DNA of 64,000 nt, from positions 9,738,001-9,802,000 of the forward strand of contig NZ_CP107841.1 in assembly GCF_036346855.1 (NCBI RefSeq), read 5' to 3'. The position numbers and the translations under genes were made by a program. Source of the stretch: Streptomyces europaeiscabiei (GTDB taxonomy: Bacteria > Actinomycetota > Actinomycetes > Streptomycetales > Streptomycetaceae). Positions 31,625 through 40,520 of this stretch are shown piece after piece (positions within the stretch are counted from its first letter, which is position 1; each line of letters opens with the position of its first letter). The notes under the pieces are model-generated. The model saw only the letters and a program-made list of their open reading frames with translations, was not told the origin of the DNA and made no database searches.

Positions 31625-33602
31625 GACCAGCCTCACCGAACGCCTGCTGCACACCGTCGGAGTCATCGACGAGATCGGCAGCGTCGACGACGGCAGCACC
31701 CGTACGGACTCCCTCGCGCTGGAACGACAGCGCGGCATCACCATCAAGTCCGCCGTCGTCTCGTTCGAGATCGACGACCTGACCGTCAACCTCATCGACA
31801 CTCCCGGCCACCCCGACTTCATCGCCGAGGTGGAGCGCGTCCTGAACGTGCTCGACGGCGCCGTCCTGGTCGTCTCGGCCGTCGAAGGCGTCCAGGCACA
31901 GACCCGCGTCCTGATGCGCACCCTGCGACGCCTGCGCATCCCCACACTGATCTTCGTCAACAAGCTCGACCGCCGGGGCGCGCGCCACCAGGACCTGCTG
32001 GAGACCATCGCGGCACGTCTCACCCCGGCGATCGTCCCCATGGGCGACGTGGGCGAACTCGGCACACCCGGTGCCCGCTTCACCCCGTACGCCCCCCTTC
32101 CGCCCCGTCTCCTCGAAGTCCTCGCCGAACACGACGACGGCCTGCTCGCCGCCTACGTCGACGACGAGAGGGCCGTCCCCGAATCCCGACTGCGCGCGGC
32201 CCTCGCCGCCCAGACCGGCGAAGCCCTGGTTCACCCGGTGTTCCACGGCTCGGCGATCACAGGTTCGGGGATCAGTGAACTCATCGACGGAATCCGGGAG
32301 CTGCTGCCCGCGACCGACGGAGAGGACGGAGAGGACGGAGAGGACGGAGAGCACGGAGCATCGCACGGCCCGGCCTCCGGCACCGTCTTCAGGGTCGAGC
32401 GGGGCCCGGCGGGCGAGAAGATCGCCTATGTGCGGATGTTCGCCGGGACGGTGCGCACCCGCGAACAGCTGGCCTTCCGTGACGGCGAGCTCCACGGCAA
32501 GGTCACCGCGATCAGCGTCTTCGAAGGAGGAGCGGCGGTTCGCAGGGCAGCCGTCCCGGCCGGCCGGATCGCACAGCTGTGGGGCCTCTCCGACATCCGC
32601 ATCGGCGACACCGTCGGCGTACCGCGCGAGCGGGCGGTCGAGGGGCATCACTTCTCTCCGCCCACCCTCGAAACTGTCGTCCTCCCCGCCCGCGCCGAGG
32701 ACGGGGGCGCCCTCCACCTCGCCCTCACCCAACTCGCCGAGCAGGACCCGCTGATCGGTCTCCGCCACGACGGTCTCCGCCAGGAGACCTCCGTGTCGCT
32801 GTACGGGGAGGTTCAGAAGGAGGTCGTGCAGGCGACGCTCGCCGACGAGTACGGCATCGACGTCACCTTCCGCGAGACGACGACCATCTGCGTCGAGCGC
32901 CTCGTCGGCGTCGGCGCGGCGGTCGAGTTCAACAAGAAGGACGGCAATCCGTTCCTCGCGACGGTCGGGCTGCGGGTGGAGCCCGCGCCGGTCGGCTCCG
33001 GGGTCGGCTTCCGCCTGGAGGTGGAGCTGGGGTCCATGCCGTACGCGTTCTTCAAGGCGGTGGAGGACACCGTGCGGGAGGCGCTGGAGCAGGGCGTGCA
33101 CGGCTGGAGGGTCCCCGACTGCACGGTGACGATGACGCACTCCGGCTACTCGCCCCGGCAGAGCCACGCCCACCAGGGCTTCGACAAGAGCATGTCGAGC
33201 ACGGGCGCGGACTTCCGCGGACTGACCCCGCTGGTGCTGATGGACGCGCTGCGGCGGGCCGCCACCCGCGTCCACGAGCCGATGCACCGTTTCCGGATCG
33301 ATGCCCCGGCGGACACCCTGGGCGCGGTTCTGCCGGTGCTGGCCGCGCTGCGCGCCGTACCGCAGGACACCCGGATGAGCGGGACGGCCGTACGGCTGGA
33401 GGGGCTGGTGCCGGCCGCGCGGGTGCATGGACTGGAGCAGCGGCTGCCCGGACCGACCAACGGCGAGGGAGAGCTGGAGACGGCCTTCGACCACTACGCG
33501 CCCGTCGGCGGCGGCACGGTCCCCGAACGGCCGCGCACCGACCTCAATCCCCTAGACCGCAAGGAGTACCTGCTGAACCTGACCCGGCGGGTGGGTGGCT
33601 GA
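31575..33602 (+). CDS. Ribosomal protection GTPase, Tet(M)/OtrA-like
   Basis: 675 residues, an EF-G paralogue that dislodges tetracyclines or related drugs from the ribosome. G motifs are AHVDAGKTS, the RGIT switch I in ERQRGITIKSAV, DTPGHPDF and NKLDR. Domains II-V follow; the C-terminal part has THSGYSPRQSHAHQGFDKSMSSTGADFRGLTPLVLM, typical of Tet(M)/OtrA. The start is a TTG at 31575, with GAAGGA eight bases upstream and no in-frame ATG before it. A (DGE) run near residue 245 comes from a 9-bp repeat (gaggacgga) around 32320-32350, in the domain I/II linker. Whether it gives resistance or acts as a housekeeping variant is not decided by sequence. Confidence 0.88.
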   Translation: MSRTLNLGILAHVDAGKTSLTERLLHTVGVIDEIGSVDDGSTRTDSLALERQRGITIKSAVVSFEIDDLTVNLIDTPGHPDFIAEVERVLNVLDGAVLVVSAVEGVQAQTRVLMRTLRRLRIPTLIFVNKLDRRGARHQDLLETIAARLTPAIVPMGDVGELGTPGARFTPYAPLPPRLLEVLAEHDDGLLAAYVDDERAVPESRLRAALAAQTGEALVHPVFHGSAITGSGISELIDGIRELLPATDGEDGEDGEDGEHGASHGPASGTVFRVERGPAGEKIAYVRMFAGTVRTREQLAFRDGELHGKVTAISVFEGGAAVRRAAVPAGRIAQLWGLSDIRIGDTVGVPRERAVEGHHFSPPTLETVVLPARAEDGGALHLALTQLAEQDPLIGLRHDGLRQETSVSLYGEVQKEVVQATLADEYGIDVTFRETTTICVERLVGVGAAVEFNKKDGNPFLATVGLRVEPAPVGSGVGFRLEVELGSMPYAFFKAVEDTVREALEQGVHGWRVPDCTVTMTHSGYSPRQSHAHQGFDKSMSSTGADFRGLTPLVLMDALRRAATRVHEPMHRFRIDAPADTLGAVLPVLAALRAVPQDTRMSGTAVRLEGLVPAARVHGLEQRLPGPTNGEGELETAFDHYAPVGGGTVPERPRTDLNPLDRKEYLLNLTRRVGG

Positions 33603-33799
33603 ACGGCGCCGGAGGACCGCGCGGGGGGTGTGGGCCTCTATCGGGTCCCCACGCGGGCGCACAAGGGCTTACCGGGCCTCGCCGGGTCGTGCAGGGCAAA
33701 GAATCGGCCGTGAAAGGTGAACTGTCTTGCGAAAATGGGTACTTACTCGTGCGTCAGTTGCTATTGACGGCCCGCCTGACCATTGGGACGGTAGTGCAC

Positions 33800-35683
33800 A
33801 TGTCGAATGTGGCGGACATGTCAAGATTGCGCACTCGTCTGCTCGGTGTCCTGGTACTCGTCACCGGCTTCCTGACCACGGCGGTCCCCATCCAGCCCGC
33901 CTCCGCTCTCACTGACGAACTCTGGTTCGACTCGCAGGCCGCGGCCACCCTCACTGTCGAGGGCGGCCGCTTCAAGGACGGACTCGGCCGCGAGGTCGTC
34001 CTGCGTGGCTACAACGTCTCGGGTGAGACGAAGCTCAAGGAGAACAACGGTCTGCCCTTCGCCTCGGTCTCCGACGCGAAGAAGTCGGCGACCGCGCTCA
34101 GGGCACTCGGCGGCGGCAACTCCGTCCGCTTCCTGCTGTCCTGGGCGTACGCGGAACCCGTGCGCGGGCAGGTGAACACCACCTACCTCGCGGCGGCCAC
34201 CGCACAGATGGGAGCCTTCCTGGACGCGGGGATCCGCGTCTACCCCGACTTCCACCAGGACCTCTACTCCCGCTGGCTGTTCGACCCGGACAGCTGGTAC
34301 ACCGGCGACGGCGCGCCCAAATGGGCCGTCGACCTGGGCAACTATCCCGACGAGTACTGCGGGATCTGCCCGTTCTGGGGCCAGAACATCACGTCCAACG
34401 CGGCCGTGACGAAGTCGACGTACGACTTCTGGCACAACACCTACGGTGTCCAGGACTCCTTCCTCGACACCGCCCAGAAGACGATGGCGTACGTGAAGTC
34501 GAACCTCACGTCCGCCCAGTTCCAGGGCGTCGTCGGCTTCGACCCGTGGAACGAGCCGCATCCCGGCACCCTCGACTCCGGACAGACCAGCAGGACGTGG
34601 GAGAAGGACGTCCTGTGGCCGTTCTACGTCAAGTTCCGTGCCCGGATGGACGCGGCGGGCTGGCAGTCCAAGCCGGCCTTCGTCGAGCCGAACCTCTTCT
34701 GGAACGCCAACATCGACTTCCAGAAGCAGGAGGGCGGACTCCTCGACGCGGGCACGATCGGACCGCGCTACGTCTTCAACACCCACTTCTACGACCAGAA
34801 GGCGATCTCCGGCGTCTTCATGTGGGGCAAGGCGGAGGACGGCCAGTACGTGAACGACTTCGGGGCCGTGCGTGACCGGGCCACCGCCGGCGGCACCACG
34901 GCGATCGTCAGCGAGTTCGGACACCCGCTGGCCGGCTCGGTCTCCGACAAGGCGCCCACGGTCTACAAGGCCATGTACCAGGCGCTCGACTCCCGCGTGA
35001 AGGGTGCGAGCTGGTGGGCGAACCCGGCCTCCTCCGGCCCGGTCCTCTCCGGCTCCCAGTGGCAGTGGGACATCTACTGGGGCCGCCACCACGAGCTGAT
35101 GAACGACAACCCCGACAAGGTGCAGGTCGAGGGCGACGCCTGGAACGGTGAGGACCTCTCCGCGGTGCGCCTCGACGACTCCGGTACGGCCGTGCTCCGC
35201 CAGGACGCCCGGATGCTGGACCGGATCTACCCGAGCGCCACGGCGGGCAGCACGGTCGCCTTCACCTACGAGGACCGGTCGCGCGACGGTTCCACGACAC
35301 TGACGTGGAACCCGGTGCCCAGCTCGCTGCCGAACGTCTCCTCGCTCGTCGGCTCCGGCCAGTACTCCCTGCTGGTCTGGCGCTCGGACGGCAGCACCGA
35401 ACCGACCGAGCTGCACCTCCCGGCGTCCTTCCCCACCGCGTCCACCACGGTGGTGTCCGACCTCGGGGTGACGGCCGCGCCGCCGGCGTACACCACGTCG
35501 ACACCCATCGCCGCCGCCAAGGAACCGGGCGGCACCGGCAGCCGCCGCCTGCTCCTCACCGCCGCCGACACGGGCAAGCTCCACTACGCCCTGGTCACCA
35601 ACGGCGCGACAGCTCCGTCCGCCACGCAACTGAGCGCGGCACGGACGGAGCTGTCGAACTGGCTGACCGCTGAATTCAGTTAG
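33800..35683 (+). CDS. Secreted GH5 glycosidase (endoglycoceramidase-like)
   Basis: Up to 627 residues from the ATG at 33800, with GGGACGG eight bases upstream; the ATG at 33818 is an alternative. A signal peptide runs to about residue 37 (ASA-LTDE). The GH5 TIM barrel has the acid/base Glu252 in FDPWNEPHPG and nucleophile Glu372 in VSEFGHPLAG. The long loops (GICPFWGQNITSNAAV) and a C-terminal beta-sandwich fit the endoglycoceramidase group (GH5_29/GH5_12-like), which cut the glycan-ceramide or steryl-glucoside bond. The exact glycolipid substrate is inferred. Its last 8 bases overlap the convergent beta-propeller gene. Confidence 0.87.
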   Translation: MSNVADMSRLRTRLLGVLVLVTGFLTTAVPIQPASALTDELWFDSQAAATLTVEGGRFKDGLGREVVLRGYNVSGETKLKENNGLPFASVSDAKKSATALRALGGGNSVRFLLSWAYAEPVRGQVNTTYLAAATAQMGAFLDAGIRVYPDFHQDLYSRWLFDPDSWYTGDGAPKWAVDLGNYPDEYCGICPFWGQNITSNAAVTKSTYDFWHNTYGVQDSFLDTAQKTMAYVKSNLTSAQFQGVVGFDPWNEPHPGTLDSGQTSRTWEKDVLWPFYVKFRARMDAAGWQSKPAFVEPNLFWNANIDFQKQEGGLLDAGTIGPRYVFNTHFYDQKAISGVFMWGKAEDGQYVNDFGAVRDRATAGGTTAIVSEFGHPLAGSVSDKAPTVYKAMYQALDSRVKGASWWANPASSGPVLSGSQWQWDIYWGRHHELMNDNPDKVQVEGDAWNGEDLSAVRLDDSGTAVLRQDARMLDRIYPSATAGSTVAFTYEDRSRDGSTTLTWNPVPSSLPNVSSLVGSGQYSLLVWRSDGSTEPTELHLPASFPTASTTVVSDLGVTAAPPAYTTSTPIAAAKEPGGTGSRRLLLTAADTGKLHYALVTNGATAPSATQLSAARTELSNWLTAEFS

Positions 35684-36956
35684 CCGAAGGTCCGGTCCAG
35701 TTGGCGGGCACCCGCGCGAGACGCACTCGCTGCGGGTGGTCGCCGACTGCGACGGACACGGTCTTCTTCCCGGTGGCGAAGTCGATCGCCGTGACCTGGT
35801 CGGCGCCGCTCTCGGAGACCACACAGGACTTGCCGTCACCGCTGACGGTCGACCAGTACGGCTTGGAGACGGGGACGAGCGGCCCCTCCTGGAGAGTCGC
35901 GCGGTCCACGACGGTCGCGTAGTCGTCCATCGTGCCCGCGATGCACAGCTTGGTGCCGTCCGGCTTCATCGTGAGGCCGTGGTGGCGCGAGTCGTTGACG
36001 AAGGTCGTACGGTCGTCGCTGACCCCCGCGGACTTCGGCAGGGTCTTGGTGCGGGTGATCTTGTCGGTGGCGATGTCGTACTCGAAGAAGCCGTTGAAGA
36101 ACGACACCTGGAAGTACAGCTTCGTCTCGTCGGGCGAGAACGCGGCGGGGCGGACCGCGTCCGAGTAGTCGGACAGCCCGATGGCGTTGAGCCGCTCCCG
36201 CATGTCGATCACCTTGACCTGCTGGAACGTGCTCGTGTCGACGACTGTGATCTTCCGGTCGCCCTTCGTCCAGTCCAGCCAGGGCGCGTCGGTCTGGGTG
36301 TTCACGTCGCCGATCGCCATGTTCCAGACGTACTTGCCGTCGCTGGTGAAGATGTTCTCGTGCGGCTTGTCGCCGGTCTTGAACGAGCCGAGCTGCTTGC
36401 CGGTGACGATGTCCAGCACATGCACGGTGTTCGACGTCGAGGCCGAGACCGCGACGCGCTTGCCGTCGGGGGAGACGGCCATGTGGTCGGAGCGGTAACC
36501 CGACACCGGGAAACGCCAGTTGATGGCGCCGGTCGTCAGGTTGATGGAGACCACGTCGGCGAAGCTCGGGCGGGAGACGACCATCGACGAACCGTCCGGT
36601 GTGGAGTACATGTCGTCGACGTACTGGTCGTGGCCCTCGCCCACACTGTTGCGGATCGTCATGTAGGCGATCCACCTGATCGGATCGGCGTTGATCTCGG
36701 CGATCCGGGCGTCCTTGTCGGGAATGACGTTGACGCGGCCGACCTTGGCGAAGTCGCCGGAGGACTTGATGACGTCCGCGGTGCCCTCCCAGTTGTTGCC
36801 CACGAACATCACCTCACGCAGATCGGCCGCGGCACTCGCCGGGGCGGCACTTGCCGGGGTGGCACTCGCCGCGGCGGAGGCGGTCAGCGCGAGGGCGGAC
36901 ACGACGGCACCGAGGTGCCGGGGCCGGAATCGACGGGGGGTGCGGGCGACGGTCAT
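35676..36956 (-). CDS. Secreted YncE-like beta-propeller protein
   Basis: 426 residues from the ATG at 36956 with AGGAGG eight bases upstream. A signal peptide (about 1-41) ends in a small Ala/Pro repeat (ATPASAAPASAA). The rest is built of propeller blades with motifs such as MAVSPDGKRVAVS, IVTGKQLGSFKTGDKPH, FSPDETKLYF and MKPDGTKLCIAG. YncE/lactonase-type propellers bind ligands or DNA or act as surface proteins; no catalytic residue set can be named. It diverges from the TetR gene and may be its target through the site at 37058. Confidence 0.8.
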   Translation of the reverse strand: MTVARTPRRFRPRHLGAVVSALALTASAAASATPASAAPASAAADLREVMFVGNNWEGTADVIKSSGDFAKVGRVNVIPDKDARIAEINADPIRWIAYMTIRNSVGEGHDQYVDDMYSTPDGSSMVVSRPSFADVVSINLTTGAINWRFPVSGYRSDHMAVSPDGKRVAVSASTSNTVHVLDIVTGKQLGSFKTGDKPHENIFTSDGKYVWNMAIGDVNTQTDAPWLDWTKGDRKITVVDTSTFQQVKVIDMRERLNAIGLSDYSDAVRPAAFSPDETKLYFQVSFFNGFFEYDIATDKITRTKTLPKSAGVSDDRTTFVNDSRHHGLTMKPDGTKLCIAGTMDDYATVVDRATLQEGPLVPVSKPYWSTVSGDGKSCVVSESGADQVTAIDFATGKKTVSVAVGDHPQRVRLARVPANWTGPSAN

Positions 36957-37057
36957 GATCGGTTCCTCCTGCTTGCTCAGGGCATGCCAAAACGGCTGGT
37001 GGGACGTGAGGTGAGAACTGAAGGCGGCAAGTCTGAATACGTCAACGTTCAAATGGA

Positions 37058-37073
37058 CTTACTGGAAAGTAAG
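37058..37073. promoter_or_regulatory. TetR-type operator candidate
   Basis: CTTACT-GGAA-AGTAAG is a perfect 6-4-6 inverted repeat of the TTACTnnnnAGTAA kind bound by many TetR-family repressors. It is 102 bases upstream of the beta-propeller start and 100 bases upstream of the TetR start, right between the divergent genes. Confidence 0.6.
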
Positions 37074-37172
37074 GAACGCCCCCGCTTCACCACAAGACCG
37101 GGGACACGACAAAATCGACCGACGGCCGAACCAGGCCGCCGCATCGGGAGACGTTCCGTGGGGAGGAACAGC

Positions 37173-37850
37173 GTGGCGGGCAGGCCCAGACAGCCCACCG
37201 GCCGGTACGGGGGCAGGTCCGCGGCGGAGCGCCGGGCCGAGCGCCGAGGCCGTTTCCTCGACGCGGGCCTCCAGCTCTTCGGCGACAGCCCCGGCTTTCG
37301 GGGAACCACGATCGCGGGACTGAGCGAGGCCGCCGGACTGTCGACCCGTCAGTTCTACGAGGAGTTCCGCACCCTGGAGGACGTGCTGGCCGCCCTCCAC
37401 CTCCAGGTCAACGACTGGGCGGAAGAGGCCGCGCTCACCGGTCTCGCCGCGGCGGACGGGCAGTCGATCGCCGAGCGCGCCACCGCCGCGTTCCGTGCCT
37501 ACGCCGCGAACGTCACGGGTGACCCGCGCCGACTGCGCATCACCTTCACCGAGATCGTCGGCGTCAGCCCCCGCATGGAGCGCCGGCGCCTCGAACGCCG
37601 CTCCCGCTGGATCGACTTCATCTGCGCCGAGGCCGCCGCGGCCGCCGAACGCGGCGAGGCCGTCCCTCGCGACTACCGCATCGCCGCCACGGCCTTCATC
37701 GGCAGCGTCAACGGCCTCCTCCACGACTGGCAGGCCGGCTGGGTCGACGCGACCCTCGACGAGGTGGTCGACGAACTGGTCGGGCTGCTCCTGGGGATAC
37801 TGCGGCCGGCGGGATGGCGACCGGAGGGGAACGAAGGGGCGGTTCGGTAA
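37173..37850 (+). CDS. TetR family transcriptional regulator
   Basis: 225 residues from the GTG at 37173, chosen because GGGGAGG lies just upstream; a GTG at 37158 would add five residues. The N-terminal HTH (about residues 14-62) reads RFLDAGLQLFGDSPGFRGTT, then AGLSEAAGLSTRQFYEEF, a classical TetR recognition helix. The C-terminal ligand domain (FRAYAANVTGDPRRLRITF, VSPRMERRR) is of the TetR_C type. It probably represses itself and the divergent beta-propeller gene. Confidence 0.9.
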   Translation: MAGRPRQPTGRYGGRSAAERRAERRGRFLDAGLQLFGDSPGFRGTTIAGLSEAAGLSTRQFYEEFRTLEDVLAALHLQVNDWAEEAALTGLAAADGQSIAERATAAFRAYAANVTGDPRRLRITFTEIVGVSPRMERRRLERRSRWIDFICAEAAAAAERGEAVPRDYRIAATAFIGSVNGLLHDWQAGWVDATLDEVVDELVGLLLGILRPAGWRPEGNEGAVR

Positions 37851-38217
37851 GGGCGACGAGGTGCGATGCGGTCCGACACGGGGCCGTAGCCGTCGCGGGC
37901 GATGGCTTGGGTGCGCCGGTGGTCGAAGGACGCGCGCCGTGCCCCGTCGTCGAGCCACCGGATCATCTCGCGCCGTGCGCTTCCGCGCCGTGCGCTTCCG
38001 CGCCGTGCGCTTCCGCGCCGTGCGCTTCCGCGCCGTGCGCTTCCGCGCCGTGCGCTTCCGCGCCGTGCGCTTCCGCGCCGTGCGCTTCCGCGCCGTGCGC
38101 TTCCGCGCCGTGCGCTTCCGCGCCGGCTCAGACGCCCTGCCCGCGCCGGACTCCGCCGCCAGGGCCGGCCACCGGACCTGCCCCTGGCATCGGCTCCATG
38201 CCTCGGCCGTGTTCTTC
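37851..38217. other. Gene-free stretch containing a minisatellite
   Basis: 367 bases between the TetR gene and the convergent glycosyltransferase gene. The bulk is the 15-bp tandem array listed separately. All three plus-strand frames stay open through the array because the unit is a multiple of three. None has a credible start, and the flanks look non-coding. Confidence 0.6.
37969..38125. repeat. 15-bp minisatellite, about 10.5 copies
   Basis: Nearly perfect tandem copies of TTCCGCGCCGTGCGC. The copies are identical to the base, so the expansion is recent or kept uniform by conversion. The unit contains GCGC palindromes. There are no spacers, so it is not CRISPR. Translated it would read ALPRR, or CASAP, or FRAVR repeats. 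Confidence 0.95.
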
Positions 38218-39462
38218 TCAGCCCGCCAGCCGGTCCACCGCGGTCAGGACCGGCCGCACCCCGTCCTCCGCGCGCAGTTCCTCGGCCAGAGCCGCGGCGC
38301 GGCGGCGGTACGACGGGTCGGTGGTCGCCCGTCGCAGTGCGGACTGCAACGCCGCGGCCGTGAAGCCGCGCAGCGGTACGGTTCCGGGGGACACCCCGAG
38401 GGCGACGAGGCGGGCGGCCCAGAAGCCCTCGTCGAACTGGACGGGCACCGGCACGGCCGGGACCCCGGCGCGCAGGCCCGCCGCCGTGGTGCCCGCGCCC
38501 GCGTGGTGGACGACGGCCGCCATCCTCGGGAAGAGCAGGGAGTGCGGCACCTCGCCCACGGTGAACATGTCCTCGCCCTCGCCCCGCAGTTCGCCCCAGC
38601 CCCGCTGGATCACCCCGCGCAGCCCGGCCGCCCGCAGGGCCCGTACGATCTCGCCGCTCATCCGCCCGGGATCGGGCACGGTCGCGCTGCCCAGGCCCAC
38701 GAAGACCGGGGGCGGCCCGGCGTCGAGGAAGTCCAGCAGCGGGGCGGGCAGCCGGTCCTCACGGTCGTACGGCCACCAGTAGCCGGTGACGTCCAGCCCG
38801 GTCCGCCAGTCGCCGGGGCGGGGCACCACCCGGGGGCTGAAGCCGTGGAACACCGGCCGGCCCAGCCGCTCCCGGGCGCGGCGCGCGGCCACCCGGCCGG
38901 TGTGCGGGAGCCCGTACTCGGCACGCAGCCTGCGCACCTCCTCCGCGAAGATCCACTCGACGGCCGTGTTCACCGCGTGCCCGGCCACCCGGTTGCCGAC
39001 CGGGCCCCAGGAGCGGACCCCGGTCATCGGCGGGGCGAACTCCCGTGTGGGCGCGAGGGGCTGGAGGTTCACACCCATGCTCGGGATCGACAGCCCCAGG
39101 CCGATGGTGTGGCCGAGCGGCGCGAGGGTGCCGGCCAGCAGCAGGACGTCACTGGCTCGGGCGGCGGCCACCAGGTCACCGGCCATCCGCCCCACCAGAC
39201 CCCGGGCCATCTCCGCAGCCCGGTACAGCTTCCCGGCGCCGGTGGAACTGCGGTGCAGTCCCTGCCCGCGCGCCGACTCCAGCTCCTCCCGCGGATCCAC
39301 GGGCATGGCGTGGAAGGCGACCCCCGAGCCGGCCACCAGCGGCTCGAACCGGGCGTGCGTCACCAGCGTGACCTCGTGCCCGGCCCGCACCAGCCCGTGT
39401 CCCAGCCCGGTGTACGGGGCCACGTCACCCCGGGAACCCGCCGTCATGATCGCTACGCGCAC
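38218..39462 (-). CDS. Glycosyltransferase family 1 (UGT/MGT-like)
   Basis: 414 residues from the GTG at 39462. The start MRVAIMTAGSRGDVAPYTGLGHGLVRAGHEV is the acceptor-domain motif of antibiotic and macrolide glycosyltransferases of the GT-B fold (GS-RGDV-P). The C-terminal donor site reads PRMAAVVHHAGAGTTAAGLRAGVP, with the conserved H-x-G-A-G-T-T, followed by QFDEGFWA (Gln/Asp of the sugar-binding site as Q-F-D-x-x-F-W). It probably transfers a sugar from an NDP donor to a lipid, sterol or small-molecule acceptor. It stands alone, so no pathway can be named. Confidence 0.9.
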   Translation of the reverse strand: MRVAIMTAGSRGDVAPYTGLGHGLVRAGHEVTLVTHARFEPLVAGSGVAFHAMPVDPREELESARGQGLHRSSTGAGKLYRAAEMARGLVGRMAGDLVAAARASDVLLLAGTLAPLGHTIGLGLSIPSMGVNLQPLAPTREFAPPMTGVRSWGPVGNRVAGHAVNTAVEWIFAEEVRRLRAEYGLPHTGRVAARRARERLGRPVFHGFSPRVVPRPGDWRTGLDVTGYWWPYDREDRLPAPLLDFLDAGPPPVFVGLGSATVPDPGRMSGEIVRALRAAGLRGVIQRGWGELRGEGEDMFTVGEVPHSLLFPRMAAVVHHAGAGTTAAGLRAGVPAVPVPVQFDEGFWAARLVALGVSPGTVPLRGFTAAALQSALRRATTDPSYRRRAAALAEELRAEDGVRPVLTAVDRLAG

Positions 39463-39988
39463 GCCCGACAGTATGGCGTCGCCCTTCGCGTCGGTGCAGG
39501 GGGACCACACCGCGATGACGCGAAAAGGCCCCTGTCCGAAACCACCCGTGCCGAGGAATGCCTCAGCCGTGACGAGTCCTCCTGGGTGCAGCAACAGGCG
39601 GCGGCGGATCCGCGGCTCCCAGCCGCCCGGATCGACGCGCTGCTGCGGTAGTGGAACCCGGCCGGGCAGACGGCGCCCAACCCCGGCCGGGCGGACGGCG
39701 CCCAACTCCGGCCGGGCGGACGGCGCCTAACCCCGGCCGGGCGGACGGTGCCCAAACCCCGATCGGGCAGACGGCGCCCAACCCCGCGCTCACCGAGGCG
39801 GAGATGCATCGGCGATCGACGCGCTGCTGCGGCAGTGGAACCCGGCCGGGCGGACGGCGCCCAACCCCGGCCGGGCAGACGGCGCCCAACTCCGACCGGG
39901 CAGACGGCGCCCAACCCCGCGCTCACCGAGGCGGAGATGCATCGGCTCCTGGACGAACCGGGCATCCCCGCCCGACCGGTCGCTCCTC
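39463..39988. other. Repeat-rich gene-free stretch
   Basis: 526 bases upstream of the glycosyltransferase gene (minus) and downstream of the NTF2-like gene (minus). It contains the decayed leucine-rich-variant gene and two 25-bp arrays listed separately. The glycosyltransferase promoter should be near 39470-39560, where no clear -10/-35 pair stands out. Confidence 0.5.
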
Positions 39989-40005
39989 CTACTCGTCCCA
40001 GGCCT
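39560..40005 (+). pseudogene. Decayed leucine-rich-repeat-variant-like gene, with 25-bp arrays
   Basis: Plus-strand pieces still read like such proteins: SSWVQQQAAADPRLPAARID then ALLR (39580-39648, ended by TAG) and NPALTEAEMHRLLDEPGIPA (about 39913-39972). The segment from GATCGACGCGCTGCTGCGG occurs at 39630 and again at 39814, and the 32-base block accccgcgctcaccgaggcg... at 39781 recurs at 39914. Between the pieces sit 25-bp tandem units (CCGGCCGGGCGGACGGCGCC plus CAACC): five copies at about 39657-39783 and three at 39841-39914. Because 25 is not a multiple of three, the array scrambles the frame. Family identity is tentative. Confidence 0.45.
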
Positions 40006-40354
40006 GGATCATGGTGTGATCGATGATCTTGCCGTCGCGCAGGGAGATCATCGAGCTGGCCAGGACCCGTACCCCGTCGGGGTACTCGCAGGACTCGGTG
40101 AAGGCGACCTGGTCGCCCTGGACGACGCACTGCTCGACCTTGTGGGTCATCTCCCGGCTGCAGACGTCGTCGTACATCGCGCCGATCTGGGCCCGGCCGT
40201 GCATGACCTTGGGGTGACTGGGCTGGGTGTTGCGGTCGACGACGCGCAGCTCGGCGTCGTCCGCGTAGAGCGACGTCAGTGTCGCCGCGTTCGCTTCCTC
40301 TGTGCCCCGGCGCAGCGCTTCGGTGTCGAAGGCGGGGCTCGTCGAGGTGCCCAT
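39989..40354 (-). CDS. SnoaL/NTF2-like protein
   Basis: 121 residues from the ATG at 40354, with AAGGAGGT upstream. It fits the cystatin-like alpha+beta cone of nuclear transport factor 2-like domains: ANAATLTSLYADDAELRVVD, MHGRAQIGAMYDDVCS, VAFTESCEYPDGVRVLASSM and the closing RDGKIIDHTMIQAWDE. Such domains serve as isomerases, hydrolases or binding proteins; nothing here fixes the function. It diverges from the small secreted protein gene at 40521. Confidence 0.8.
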   Translation of the reverse strand: MGTSTSPAFDTEALRRGTEEANAATLTSLYADDAELRVVDRNTQPSHPKVMHGRAQIGAMYDDVCSREMTHKVEQCVVQGDQVAFTESCEYPDGVRVLASSMISLRDGKIIDHTMIQAWDE

Positions 40355-40520
40355 GGGTGACCTCCTTCGAAGGCCGTGGCCCGGCATGGAGGAGCGGGCC
40401 GCTCAAGGCCTCCCCTGCAAGGCTCCTCCGCCGAGCGGGGCCCGGCAAGTGCGGCGGCGGGCGTGCGCCTCACGGGTGAGCGGCCGTGACCCACCGGGGC
40501 CGAGGACCGTTGCTGAGGGC

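Noticed and set aside
33764..33797. TTGACG...TAGTGC promoter for the GH5 gene
   Set aside because: The spacer is 22 bases, too long for a standard promoter, and no better pair was evident.
37969..38125. CRISPR array
   Set aside because: Copies are contiguous with no spacers, and no cas genes are present.
37902..38363. Protein made of ALPRR, FRAVR or CASAP repeats
   Set aside because: All three frames are open only because the 15-bp unit is divisible by three; no start region or conserved flank.
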